Assembly (NCBI GenBank): GCA_963827595.1
Contig: CAWHBT010000013.1
Span: 124,001-188,000, forward strand
Direction of reading: 5' to 3'
Source: DATEDA01 sp963827595
GTDB lineage: Bacteria > Pseudomonadota > Gammaproteobacteria > Burkholderiales > SG8-39
DNA: 64,000 nt
Notes under the pieces: model-generated
What the model saw: the letters and a program-made list of their open reading frames with translations, nothing else
Told to the model about the DNA's origin: nothing
The model's database searches: none
Made by a program: the position numbers and the translations under genes
In this document: positions 1 to 6,716 of the stretch, piece after piece
Layout of the letters: each line of letters starts with the position of its first letter
How positions within the stretch are numbered: position 1 is the first letter of the stretch

Positions 1-3
1 GAT

Positions 4-51
4 ATGGTCGCTCGCGTGCCGCTCCTTCGCTGCCCGGGAGATCTCCGCTGA
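4..51 (+). CDS. 15-codon leader ORF before the menA fragment
   Basis: A short frame (ATG at 4, TGA at 49-51) encodes MVARVPLLRCPGDLR. Its stop overlaps the presumed CTG start of the menA fragment as CTGA. The intact menA at 12.3 kb is preceded by a frame of exactly the same length, MVAGVLFLAREGDRY, with the same overlap. The sequence could also be ordinary upstream DNA that happens to be conserved. The only evidence for translation is the conserved length and the conserved overlap. Confidence 0.35.
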   Translation: MVARVPLLRCPGDLR

Positions 52-297
52 CCCGACCGGCTGCCCAGGCCATCGGCTCGCCCGGGCCGCTCAAGGCGTG
101 GTGGATCGCCGCGCGGCCGCCCACGCTCACGATCGCAATCACCCCGGTCCTGGTTGGCACTGCACTCGCATGGCGCGAGGCCGGCGGGATCGACTGGGTG
201 GTCGCCCTCCTCGCGCTGTGCGCGGCGATGCTGATCCAGATCGGCACGAACCTCTACAACGATGTCGGCGACTACGAGCGCGGAGCCGATCGCCCGA
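48..297 (+). pseudogene. menA 5' fragment (truncated, diverged duplicate)
   Basis: The translation from CTG 48 matches the N-terminus of the MenA-type prenyltransferase at 12329-13243 for about 83 residues, through the first Asp-rich motif (NDVGDYERGAD). By eye the two DNA copies agree at nearly nine positions in ten, and most differences are at third codon positions. This is therefore an old duplicate or a homologue from a related genome, not a fresh copy. Both copies have GGGAG exactly 7 nt before the CTG codon. Similarity decays with small indels near 290 and is lost in C-rich sequence. No catalytic second motif remains, so the fragment cannot encode a working enzyme. An assembly junction is a real alternative explanation. 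Confidence 0.75.
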
Positions 298-410
298 CCT
301 CGGGCCCCCCCTCACTCTGCGCCGCGGACTCCCCCGCCCCCTCGCCCTCTCTATCTGTCGGGCTGCATTCCCCCGCCCCCCCTTTCCCCCCCCCCCCCCC
401 GATGCGCCGC
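298..410. other. C-rich low-complexity junction
   Basis: This stretch is dominated by C runs, including one of about 15 C near 387-402, and has no coding signal. It lies where homology to menA breaks down. It looks like a poorly resolved or misassembled junction rather than a functional element. From about 411 to 486 the sequence has normal composition but no gene was recognised. Confidence 0.6.
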
Positions 411-486
411 GGGGCGCGTCACCGCGGGCGATACTGCACCGGCCGCAGGTTCCGAGTCAACGGGCCGTCCCGGACCGGGTGCAGCG

Positions 487-1266
487 TCAACCCATGATGT
501 TGACGCCGCCGTCGACGTAGAGCGTCTGGCCGGTCATGCGGCGCGCGTAGGGCGTCGCGAGGTACGCGCAGGCAAAGCCGACGTCGTCGATGTCGACCAA
601 CTCGCCGACCGGGGCGCGGCTCGCCGCCTCGTTGAGCAGCAGGTCGAAGTCCTTCAGCCCCGAGGCGGCGCGGGTCTTGAGCGGCCCCGGCGAGATCGGG
701 TGCACGCGGATGCCCTTCGGCCCGAGCTCGAAGGCGAGGTAGCGGCACGCCGCCTCGAGCGCCGCCTTGACCGGACCCATCACGTTGTAGTTGGGCACCA
801 CCTTCTGTGCGCCGTGATAGCTCATGGCGAACATCGTGCCGCCCTCGGTCATGAGCGGCGCGGCAAGCCGCGCCATGCGCACGAACGAGTGGCAGGAGAC
901 GTCCATCGCGCGCTTGAAGCCCTCGGCCGAGCAGTCGAGGAGCCCGCCCTGCAGGTCCTCCTTCGGCGCGAACGCGATCGAGTGCACCAGGATGTCCAGC
1001 CGTCCCCACTGCGCCCGGACGGTGTCGAACACCGCCTCGAGCTGGCCCGCCTGCTCCACGTCGAGCGGCAGGAAGATCGGCGCGCCCAGCGCCTCGGCGA
1101 GCGGCGCGACGTACGGCCGCGCCTTGTCGTTGAGGTAGGTGATCGCGAGATCCGCGCCGAGGCTGCGGAACGCGTGCGCGCAGCCGTACGCGATCGAGTG
1201 CTCGTTCGCGATGCCGACGACCAGAGCCTTCTTGCCGGCGAGGACGGGATTGTGAGCTTGCGCCAT
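487..1266 (-). CDS. fabI: Enoyl-[acyl-carrier-protein] reductase, FabI type
   Basis: The 259-residue product is an NADH-dependent short-chain reductase that reduces trans-2-enoyl-ACP in the last step of fatty-acid elongation. The N-terminus has the FabI-type nucleotide site (VVGIANEHSIAYG). The active-site block places Tyr150, Tyr160 and Lys167 with the Tyr-x6-Lys spacing of E. coli FabI (Y146, Y156, K163). The C-terminus has the usual TGQTLYVDGG segment. Length is normal. The ATG lies 4 nt after the corrected end of ackA, so it is the last gene of the DUF3141-pta-ackA-fabI operon. A reductase of short enoyl-CoA serving PHA or acyl-CoA metabolism cannot be excluded, but the active site is that of FabI. 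Confidence 0.93.
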   Translation of the reverse strand: MAQAHNPVLAGKKALVVGIANEHSIAYGCAHAFRSLGADLAITYLNDKARPYVAPLAEALGAPIFLPLDVEQAGQLEAVFDTVRAQWGRLDILVHSIAFAPKEDLQGGLLDCSAEGFKRAMDVSCHSFVRMARLAAPLMTEGGTMFAMSYHGAQKVVPNYNVMGPVKAALEAACRYLAFELGPKGIRVHPISPGPLKTRAASGLKDFDLLLNEAASRAPVGELVDIDDVGFACAYLATPYARRMTGQTLYVDGGVNIMG

Positions 1267-1270
1267 GCGG

Positions 1271-2459
1271 TCAGCTCTTGGCCAGGAGATCGCGCGTATG
1301 CCGCGCGATCATCAGCTCTTCGTTGGTCGGGATCACCCACGCCGGCGGTCCGGCTCGTCGCCGCGCTGATGCGCGGGCCGTGCTTGGCGTTCGCCTGCGG
1401 GTCGAGCTCGACGCCGAGCCACGCGGCCTGCCGGCACACCCGCTCGCGGACCGGCGCCGCGTGCTCCCCGATCCCAGCGGTGAAGACGATCGCGTCGAGC
1501 CCGCCGAGCGCGGCCGCGAGCGAGCCGAGCTCCCGGCCGATCCGGTAGAGGAAGAGATCGACCGCGAGCTTCGCGCGCGGCTCGGACGACTCGAGCAGCA
1601 CGCGCATGTCGCTCGACACGCCAGACACGCCCAGAAGACCGGACTGGCTGTAGATCAGCTTCTCGATCGCGCGCGCATCCATCTTGCGCTCGTCCATGAG
1701 GTAGAGGACCACGCCCGGGTCGATCGCGCCGCAGCGGGTGCCCATCGGCAGGCCGTCGACCGCGGTGAAGCCCATCGTGCTCGCGATGCTGCGGCCGCCT
1801 TCGAGCGCGCACATGCTCGCGCCGTTGCCGAGGTGCAGCACCACGGTCTTGCCGCGCGCCGCGCGCTCGTCGAATCGCGGGAGCGCCGAGGCGATGTACT
1901 CGTAGGAGAGGCCGTGGAAGCCGTAGCGCCGCACGCCGGCGTCCGTCAGCTCCTTCGGCAGCGCGAACATCTGGGCGAGCGGCGGGTTCGACCGATGGGC
2001 CGCGGTGTCGAAGCAGGCGACTTGCGGAAGCTCGGGCAGGCGCTGGAGCAGGGCGCGGATCGGCGCCAGGTTGTGCGGCTGGTGCAGCGGCGCGAGCGGC
2101 ACGAGCTTCTCGAGCTTCGCCACGACCGCGGCGTCGACGCGCACCGGTGCCGCGTAGTCGATACCGCCGTGGACGACGCGGTGCCCGACCGCGGCGAGCC
2201 GGTGATCGCCGCCGTGCGTCGCCTTCAGCCAGTCGATGATGTGCGCGAGCGCGCCGTCGTGGCCGAGCTTCGCGCCGGCCTCCCACCGCTTCTCGCTCGC
2301 GGGCTTACCTGCCGCGTCCTTCGCGACGAAGTGCGGGGCGGTGTAGATCCCTTCGACCTGCCCGCGCGCGACGAGCGCGAGCTCCGCGCTCCGCTCAGCG
2401 AACAGCGAGAACTTGATGCTCGAGGAGCCCGCGTTGACGACGACAATCGCGTCGGTCAC
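1271..2459 (-). CDS. ackA: Acetate kinase (apparent frameshift near the C-terminus)
   Basis: Acetate kinase makes ATP and acetate from acetyl phosphate and ADP. Family motifs are present in order: NAGSSSIKF at the N-terminus, GHRVVHGG, the FDTAAH block, YGFHGLS with the active-site His, HLGNGAS, the TRCGAIDPG segment with the active-site Arg, and FTAGIGEHA. The GTG start overlaps the pta stop as GTGA. Near 1335-1345 the frame shifts. The expected tail AWVIPTNEELMIARHTRDLL continues in the next frame and stops at 1271, giving about 395 residues, the normal family length. A one-base insertion in a GC run, most likely a sequence error, explains this. Propionate or butyrate could also be substrates. 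Confidence 0.93.
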
Positions 2460-3403
2460 GAGATCGCCTTCGCCGCGCTCTCCCGCCGCGCCTGCGCGAC
2501 GAACACCGCCACCGCGCACGAGGCGAGCCGCGCCTCCACCGTGTCGGCGCGGCTCGTAAGGATGATCGGCACCTTCGCGCCGAGGACGATCCCCGCCGAG
2601 TCGGCGCCCGCCAGGAACGACAGGCTCTTGGCGAGCATGTTCCCCGCCTCGAGATCGGGGACGATCAACACGTTCGCTCTGCCCGCGACCGGTGAGGCGA
2701 TCTTCTTGATCTCGGCCGCCTCGGGACTGATCGCGTTGTCGAGCGCGAGCGGGCCGTCGAGGATGCCGCCGGTGATCTGGCCGCGGTCGGCCATCTTGCA
2801 GAGCGCCGCGGCCTCGATCGTGGACGGGACCTTGGGATTGACCGTTTCCATCGCCGAGAGGATCGCCACGCGCACTTCCTTGCGGCCGAGCGCCCGCGCG
2901 AGGTCGATGGCGTTCTGCACGATATGGACCTTGTCCTCGAGCGTCGGGGCGATGTTCACCGCCGCGTCCGAGATGATCAGCGCATCCGCGTGCGCCGGCA
3001 CATCCATCACGAAGCAGTGGCTGATGCGGCGCGCGGTGCGCAAGCCCGTGTCCTTCTTCACGACCTCGGCCATCAGCTCGTCGGTGTGCAGACTCCCCTT
3101 CATGAGCGCCTCGGCCTTGCCGGCCCGCACCAGCTCGACGGCTTTCGCCGCCGCCGCGTCGCTGTGCGGCGCGTCGACCACCTCGTAGCGCGAGATGTCG
3201 AGCTTGAACTGTTTCGCGACCGCTTCGATCTTCGCTTTCGGTCCGACGAGGATCGGCTTGATCAGCCCGAGCTTCGCCGCGTCGACCGCGCCGGAGAGGG
3301 AGCTCTCGTCGCAGGGGTGGGCGACCGCGGTGCTCACGGGCGTGAGCGCCTTGGCCGCCTCGATCAAGCGCTTGTACTTTTCGTGCCGTTTTTCGGTGTT
3401 CAT
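2456..3403 (-). CDS. pta: Phosphate acetyl/butyryltransferase (Pta/Ptb family)
   Basis: The 315-residue protein belongs to the PTA_PTB family, which exchanges CoA for phosphate on acetyl-CoA or short acyl-CoA. Family features include ALMKGSLHTDELM in the middle, the SDAAVNIAPTLEDK block, and the C-terminal GADSAGIVLGAKVPIILTSR segment. In many proteobacteria a MaoC hydratase domain precedes this fold; here it is absent and only the transferase domain is present. The gene overlaps the acetate kinase gene by 4 nt, so the two products should work in sequence to turn acyl-CoA into acid and ATP. Acetyl-CoA made by the nearby pyruvate formate-lyase is a natural substrate. The choice between acetyl and butyryl cannot be made from sequence. 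Confidence 0.88.
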   Translation of the reverse strand: MNTEKRHEKYKRLIEAAKALTPVSTAVAHPCDESSLSGAVDAAKLGLIKPILVGPKAKIEAVAKQFKLDISRYEVVDAPHSDAAAAKAVELVRAGKAEALMKGSLHTDELMAEVVKKDTGLRTARRISHCFVMDVPAHADALIISDAAVNIAPTLEDKVHIVQNAIDLARALGRKEVRVAILSAMETVNPKVPSTIEAAALCKMADRGQITGGILDGPLALDNAISPEAAEIKKIASPVAGRANVLIVPDLEAGNMLAKSLSFLAGADSAGIVLGAKVPIILTSRADTVEARLASCAVAVFVAQARRESAAKAIS

Positions 3404-3461
3404 TGGATTTCCCTCGCGGCTCCGCGCGCTCGGGATTCGCCCTTGGGGCGGCCCGGCGGGC

Positions 3462-5663
3462 TCATGCCGACTTCAGCTCCTGGACCGGGGTGTCGAGGCC
3501 GAGGATGCTCGCGACCCGACGGAAGCGCTCTTCCTGATAGGGCGTGAGCTCGCCGCGCGTCCCGGCGACGAGCCGCGCGACCTCGAAGCCCTTGCGCCGC
3601 TGGTGCATCTCGGGCGCGAGCTTCGGCAGCGCCGCGATCGCGCGCTCCTCGTCCAGCGCCAGCACGAACGCCTGCCGCTTCACCGCCGCCTTCAGCGCGG
3701 CGAGCGAAGGCACGCTCTCGGGCTTCAACTCGTCGATCATGCGCCGGACCATGTTGAAAGGCCGCTCGTCGACGGCGCTCCCCTCCGGCCGCACGTAGAT
3801 GAGCAGACGCGTCCAGGCGTCGAGGAGCGTTCCCTGCTCGATGTGCGACTCGACTTCCTGCCGCTTCAGGCGCTTCAGCTCGTCCTGCTCCCAGGGCGCC
3901 GACTGGGGGCCGCGGCGCCCGAGGCTCCCGGCCTCGACGCCGACCGCCGCCGCGAGCCACGGCGACTCGTAGATCGTCTTGAACATCCGCTCGGACAGGT
4001 CGTCGCGCACGTCGCGGTACCGGTCGAGCGCCTGCTCGATCTGGTCCGACACATGCCGCTCGGTCTTGACGAACGGGTTGTCGGGCGACACCGGCTGGCG
4101 ATTCGCACGCACGGTCTCGGCCATCGATTTGACCCACTGCATCCACGGATTGAGGTCGGAGAAGAGCCACCGCTCGACCCGCGCCGGGTTGGTCTCGCGC
4201 AGCGTGCGGGCGGTCGCCTCGTTCGACACCGCCTTCACGACCGGCGCGGCGAACGTGTCGTACAGGCCCTGGTTGATCTGCGCCACGCGGTTCGCGACCT
4301 CGAACGCCTGCTCGTCCTTGCGGCCGTCGTCGAGGGCGAGGATGTCGTCGATGGTGCGCGGCGCGAACTGGATGAGATAGCGGCCGTCGACATACTCGAT
4401 CCCCGGCATGTCGGGCTGCGTGTCGGTGATGATCGCCTCGTACAGCCCGGCCGGCAGCGTCTCGATGAGGTCGAGCGCGCAGGCGAGCTCGGCGGTCTCG
4501 CGCTTCGCCACGCCCGCCGACACGAAGATGCCGAGGTGGCCGATCTTCTCGTGCAGGCAGTAGACGATGGTCTGCTCGTTGAGGCGGATCTCCTCGACGC
4601 TGCGATAGAGGTCGGGGATCCAGTTGAGGGCCTGCTGCGGCGGGGTGATGTTGTCGCCCCACGACGCGAACACGACGATCGGCGAGCGGATGTTGCGCAG
4701 GTCGACGCGGTGCTGGCCGTCGAACGATTCGACCTCGCCGGCAGCGAGCTTGTTGCCGACGAAGAGGTTCTGCGAGATCCACTCCATCTCCTCCTTGTTC
4801 ATGAGGTAGTGGCCGCCCCACCACTTCTCGAACTCGAGGAAGCGGCTGCGCTCGGTGTCGACCTTCGCGTAGAGGTTGTAGAGCTTGCTCCAGTAGGTGT
4901 TCGAGGGATTGAGGTTCTCGAAGTTGTTGACGAGATAGGCGCCGTCGAACTTGCCGTGGCCGAGATCGCCGGCGAGCGAGGACATCCACGTGCCGCCGAG
5001 CAGCCCGCCCGAATAGCGCATCGGATTCTTGCCGGTGACGCCGGCCCAGTAAGAGATCGGCGACCCAGCGAGGAGAATCGGGCCGACGAGCTGCGGGGCG
5101 AGCGCGGCGAGCATCATCAGCGCCCAGCCGCCCTGGCAGTTGCCGATCACGAACGGCTTCGCGTCGGGATCCGGGTGCAGCTCGTTCACCCTGCGCAGGA
5201 ACGCGACCTCGGCGCCGCAGACCGACTCGATCGTCTGGCCCGGCACCGGCACCGGGAAGAACATCACGAAGTAGCAGGGGTGCCCGGCCTTCAGCGCGAT
5301 GCCGATTTCGCTGTCGATCTTGAACCCGCCGATGCCGGGGCCGTGGCCCGCGCGCGGGTCGATCACCACGAACGGCCGTTTCTTCGGATCGGCCGGCGGG
5401 TAATCGGCGGGCGGCTTGACGCGCACCAGCGCGTAGTTCGCGGGCTTGGTGAGCTCGCGGCCGTCGACGACCAGCTCGTAATCGAAGACGAGCACCGGGG
5501 GATTGCCGGACTTTTCGTGCTCGAGATACTGGTTGCCGCGCTCGCGCAGCACGTCCCAGGTGAGGATCGTGCGCTGCCACGCGTCGACCAGGTATTCGGT
5601 CGCGGCGTGCGCTGCTTGCGGCATCGCCCAGGGGACGGGCGTGCCGGGAGATTCGGTGGCCAT
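3462..5663 (-). CDS. DUF3141 PHA-synthase-like alpha/beta hydrolase
   Basis: The 733-residue protein is of the DUF3141 family, often named 3-hydroxyalkanoate synthetase. Its first half has an alpha/beta-hydrolase core with a Cys lipase box GNCQGGW (Cys176), an acidic residue in FASWGDNITPP (Asp337) and a histidine in EKIGHLGIF (His376). This is the Cys-Asp-His triad arrangement of PHA synthases. The C-terminal half, from about residue 430, is an alpha-helical, charged extension with no motif I recognise. AGGAG precedes the ATG. It is the first gene of the operon with pta, ackA and fabI, and the control region upstream carries a PhbF-like palindrome. Synthase, thioesterase and depolymerase roles are all possible. 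Confidence 0.85.
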   Translation of the reverse strand: MATESPGTPVPWAMPQAAHAATEYLVDAWQRTILTWDVLRERGNQYLEHEKSGNPPVLVFDYELVVDGRELTKPANYALVRVKPPADYPPADPKKRPFVVIDPRAGHGPGIGGFKIDSEIGIALKAGHPCYFVMFFPVPVPGQTIESVCGAEVAFLRRVNELHPDPDAKPFVIGNCQGGWALMMLAALAPQLVGPILLAGSPISYWAGVTGKNPMRYSGGLLGGTWMSSLAGDLGHGKFDGAYLVNNFENLNPSNTYWSKLYNLYAKVDTERSRFLEFEKWWGGHYLMNKEEMEWISQNLFVGNKLAAGEVESFDGQHRVDLRNIRSPIVVFASWGDNITPPQQALNWIPDLYRSVEEIRLNEQTIVYCLHEKIGHLGIFVSAGVAKRETAELACALDLIETLPAGLYEAIITDTQPDMPGIEYVDGRYLIQFAPRTIDDILALDDGRKDEQAFEVANRVAQINQGLYDTFAAPVVKAVSNEATARTLRETNPARVERWLFSDLNPWMQWVKSMAETVRANRQPVSPDNPFVKTERHVSDQIEQALDRYRDVRDDLSERMFKTIYESPWLAAAVGVEAGSLGRRGPQSAPWEQDELKRLKRQEVESHIEQGTLLDAWTRLLIYVRPEGSAVDERPFNMVRRMIDELKPESVPSLAALKAAVKRQAFVLALDEERAIAALPKLAPEMHQRRKGFEVARLVAGTRGELTPYQEERFRRVASILGLDTPVQELKSA

Positions 5664-5723
5664 GGGGAACTCCTGAGGCGGGGGATTACAATGCTGGGTG
5701 GCTTACAACCCTAGCACCGGCGC

Positions 5724-5737
5724 TGTTGCACTGCAAC
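5724..5737. promoter_or_regulatory. Palindrome matching the PhbF/PhaR PHB-regulator consensus
   Basis: The 13-bp palindrome GTTGCACTGCAAC lies about 60 bp upstream of the DUF3141 start. Together with the preceding T it fits the published Herbaspirillum PhbF consensus TG[N]TGC[N]3GCAA at every fixed position. PhbF/PhaR regulators sense PHB and repress phasin and PHA genes. A site here would put the DUF3141-pta-ackA-fabI operon under PHB control. The match is seen directly; the function is inferred. Confidence 0.55.
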
Positions 5738-5771
5738 CGCGTTACGAATTGATCGCCGAGGACCGAGCGGC

Positions 5772-5813
5772 GACACCTGTCCCAAGGGACAAGACACCTG
5801 CCCAAAGGGACAA
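5772..5813. repeat. Two tandem 21-bp repeats with dyad symmetry
   Basis: Units 5772-5792 and 5793-5813 are head-to-tail copies differing at only two positions. The first contains TGTCCC-AA-GGGACA, a 6-bp inverted repeat; the second has a weaker dyad. The 21-bp period is two helical turns, so two dimers would sit on one face of the DNA. The repeats lie between divergent operons (DUF3141 leftward, RRM-GNAT-pfl rightward) and are likely operators. The regulator is unknown. Confidence 0.6.
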
Positions 5814-5825
5814 TTCTCCTTGTCA

Positions 5826-5835
5826 CAGGCGCCTG
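5826..5835. promoter_or_regulatory. 10-bp palindrome CAGGCGCCTG
   Basis: This perfect palindrome is 13 bp after the tandem repeats and about 60 bp before the RRM gene. It follows a TTGTCA that could be part of a -35 element, but no convincing -10 is found at the right spacing. It is recorded as a possible operator half of the same control region. Confidence 0.25.
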
Positions 5836-5896
5836 CTAGCCTTGGCCGATTGGCGGCTTGCGGGGGACGCCTGACCTCCGTAACGAGGAGAACGCC

Positions 5897-6139
5897 ATGC
5901 AGCTTTGGATGGGCAACCTTGCCCCGGACACGACGGACGACGAAATCCGCGAGCTCGTCCGCAAGTACTCGAAGCTCGAGATCACGCGGATCAGGCGGGA
6001 AGACGGCGACGGCTCGCACCCGGCCGCCGTCCTCGAGTTCGAGGAGGCCGATCGCGCCGCGCTCTACGAGGCGCAGCGGCGCCTCAACGGAATGTACTGG
6101 AAGGAATGCACGCTGCGGGTTTATCTCCCGCTGAGCTGA
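5897..6139 (+). CDS. Small RNA-recognition-motif (RRM) protein
   Basis: The 80-residue protein is essentially one RRM fold. An RNP2-like strand is at the N-terminus (LWMGNLAP), a degenerate RNP1 region at HPAAVLEFEE, and the chain ends with the last RRM strand (CTLRVYLPL). The classical aromatic residues of RNP1 are largely missing, so RNA binding may be altered. AGGAG at 5885-5889 and the ATG at 5897 give the best start; an in-frame upstream start is less likely. It is the first gene of the rightward block and lies 3 nt before the GNAT gene. The pairing suggests it affects expression or modification within this fermentation cluster, but no target can be read from sequence. Confidence 0.75.
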   Translation: MQLWMGNLAPDTTDDEIRELVRKYSKLEITRIRREDGDGSHPAAVLEFEEADRAALYEAQRRLNGMYWKECTLRVYLPLS

Positions 6140-6142
6140 GCG

Positions 6143-6697
6143 GTGAGCGCAGCCGGGTACTCCACAGTCGAGCGTCTGCGCGACGGGCGCGAAATCGAGA
6201 TCCGTGCGCTCCGGCCCGCGGATCGCGCCGGGCTGCTCGAAGTCGTCGACCAGATGAGCGAGGAGGCACGCTACCGGCGGTTCTTCGCGCCGAAACGCAG
6301 CTTCACCGAGAAGGAAATCGAGTTCTATCTGAACGTCGACTTCGTGAGCCACGTCGCGCTGGTCGCCGTTCTCGAGGAGGGCGGGCGGCCGGTGATCGTG
6401 GGCGGCGGGCGGTACATCGTTTCGGAACCGGGCCGCGCCGAGGTCGCGTTCGCCGTGGACGATCCGCATCAGGGGCTTGGCATCGCGACGCATCTGATGC
6501 GCCATCTCATCCTCATCGCACGCGAGGCCGGGATCACGGAGTTGGTGGCGGAAGTCCTGCCGGACAACGCCCCCATGCTGAAGGTGTTCGAACGGTGCGG
6601 CCTCGCGATGACAACGCGCCGCGAGTCGGGCGTGGTGCACGTGACGCTCGCCCTGTCGCCAACCGAGTCGCGCGCGCAAGCCGAAGTCCGCAACTGA
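6143..6697 (+). CDS. GNAT-family N-acetyltransferase
   Basis: The 184-residue protein is a single GNAT domain with the acetyl-CoA pyrophosphate-binding loop at HQGLGIATHLM and the C-terminal NAPMLKVFERCGLAM segment. It resembles the free-standing acetyltransferase domain of Pat-type protein lysine acetyltransferases, which control acyl-CoA synthetases. The start is GTG at 6143, 3 nt after the RRM stop, and the gene ends 19 nt before pflB. The position between the RRM gene and pyruvate formate-lyase, opposite acetate kinase and phosphotransacetylase, suggests acetylation of an enzyme of acetyl-CoA metabolism. The substrate is inference; a small-molecule acetyltransferase is possible. Confidence 0.82.
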   Translation: MSAAGYSTVERLRDGREIEIRALRPADRAGLLEVVDQMSEEARYRRFFAPKRSFTEKEIEFYLNVDFVSHVALVAVLEEGGRPVIVGGGRYIVSEPGRAEVAFAVDDPHQGLGIATHLMRHLILIAREAGITELVAEVLPDNAPMLKVFERCGLAMTTRRESGVVHVTLALSPTESRAQAEVRN

Positions 6698-6716
6698 ATC
6701 GAAGGAAGGAGTGGAA

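Noticed and set aside
3195..5714. Long open frame of 839 codons opposite DUF3141
   Set aside because: It has the same His/Arg/Asp-rich antisense composition and no ribosome site or motif. The minus-strand DUF3141 and pta genes explain the region fully.
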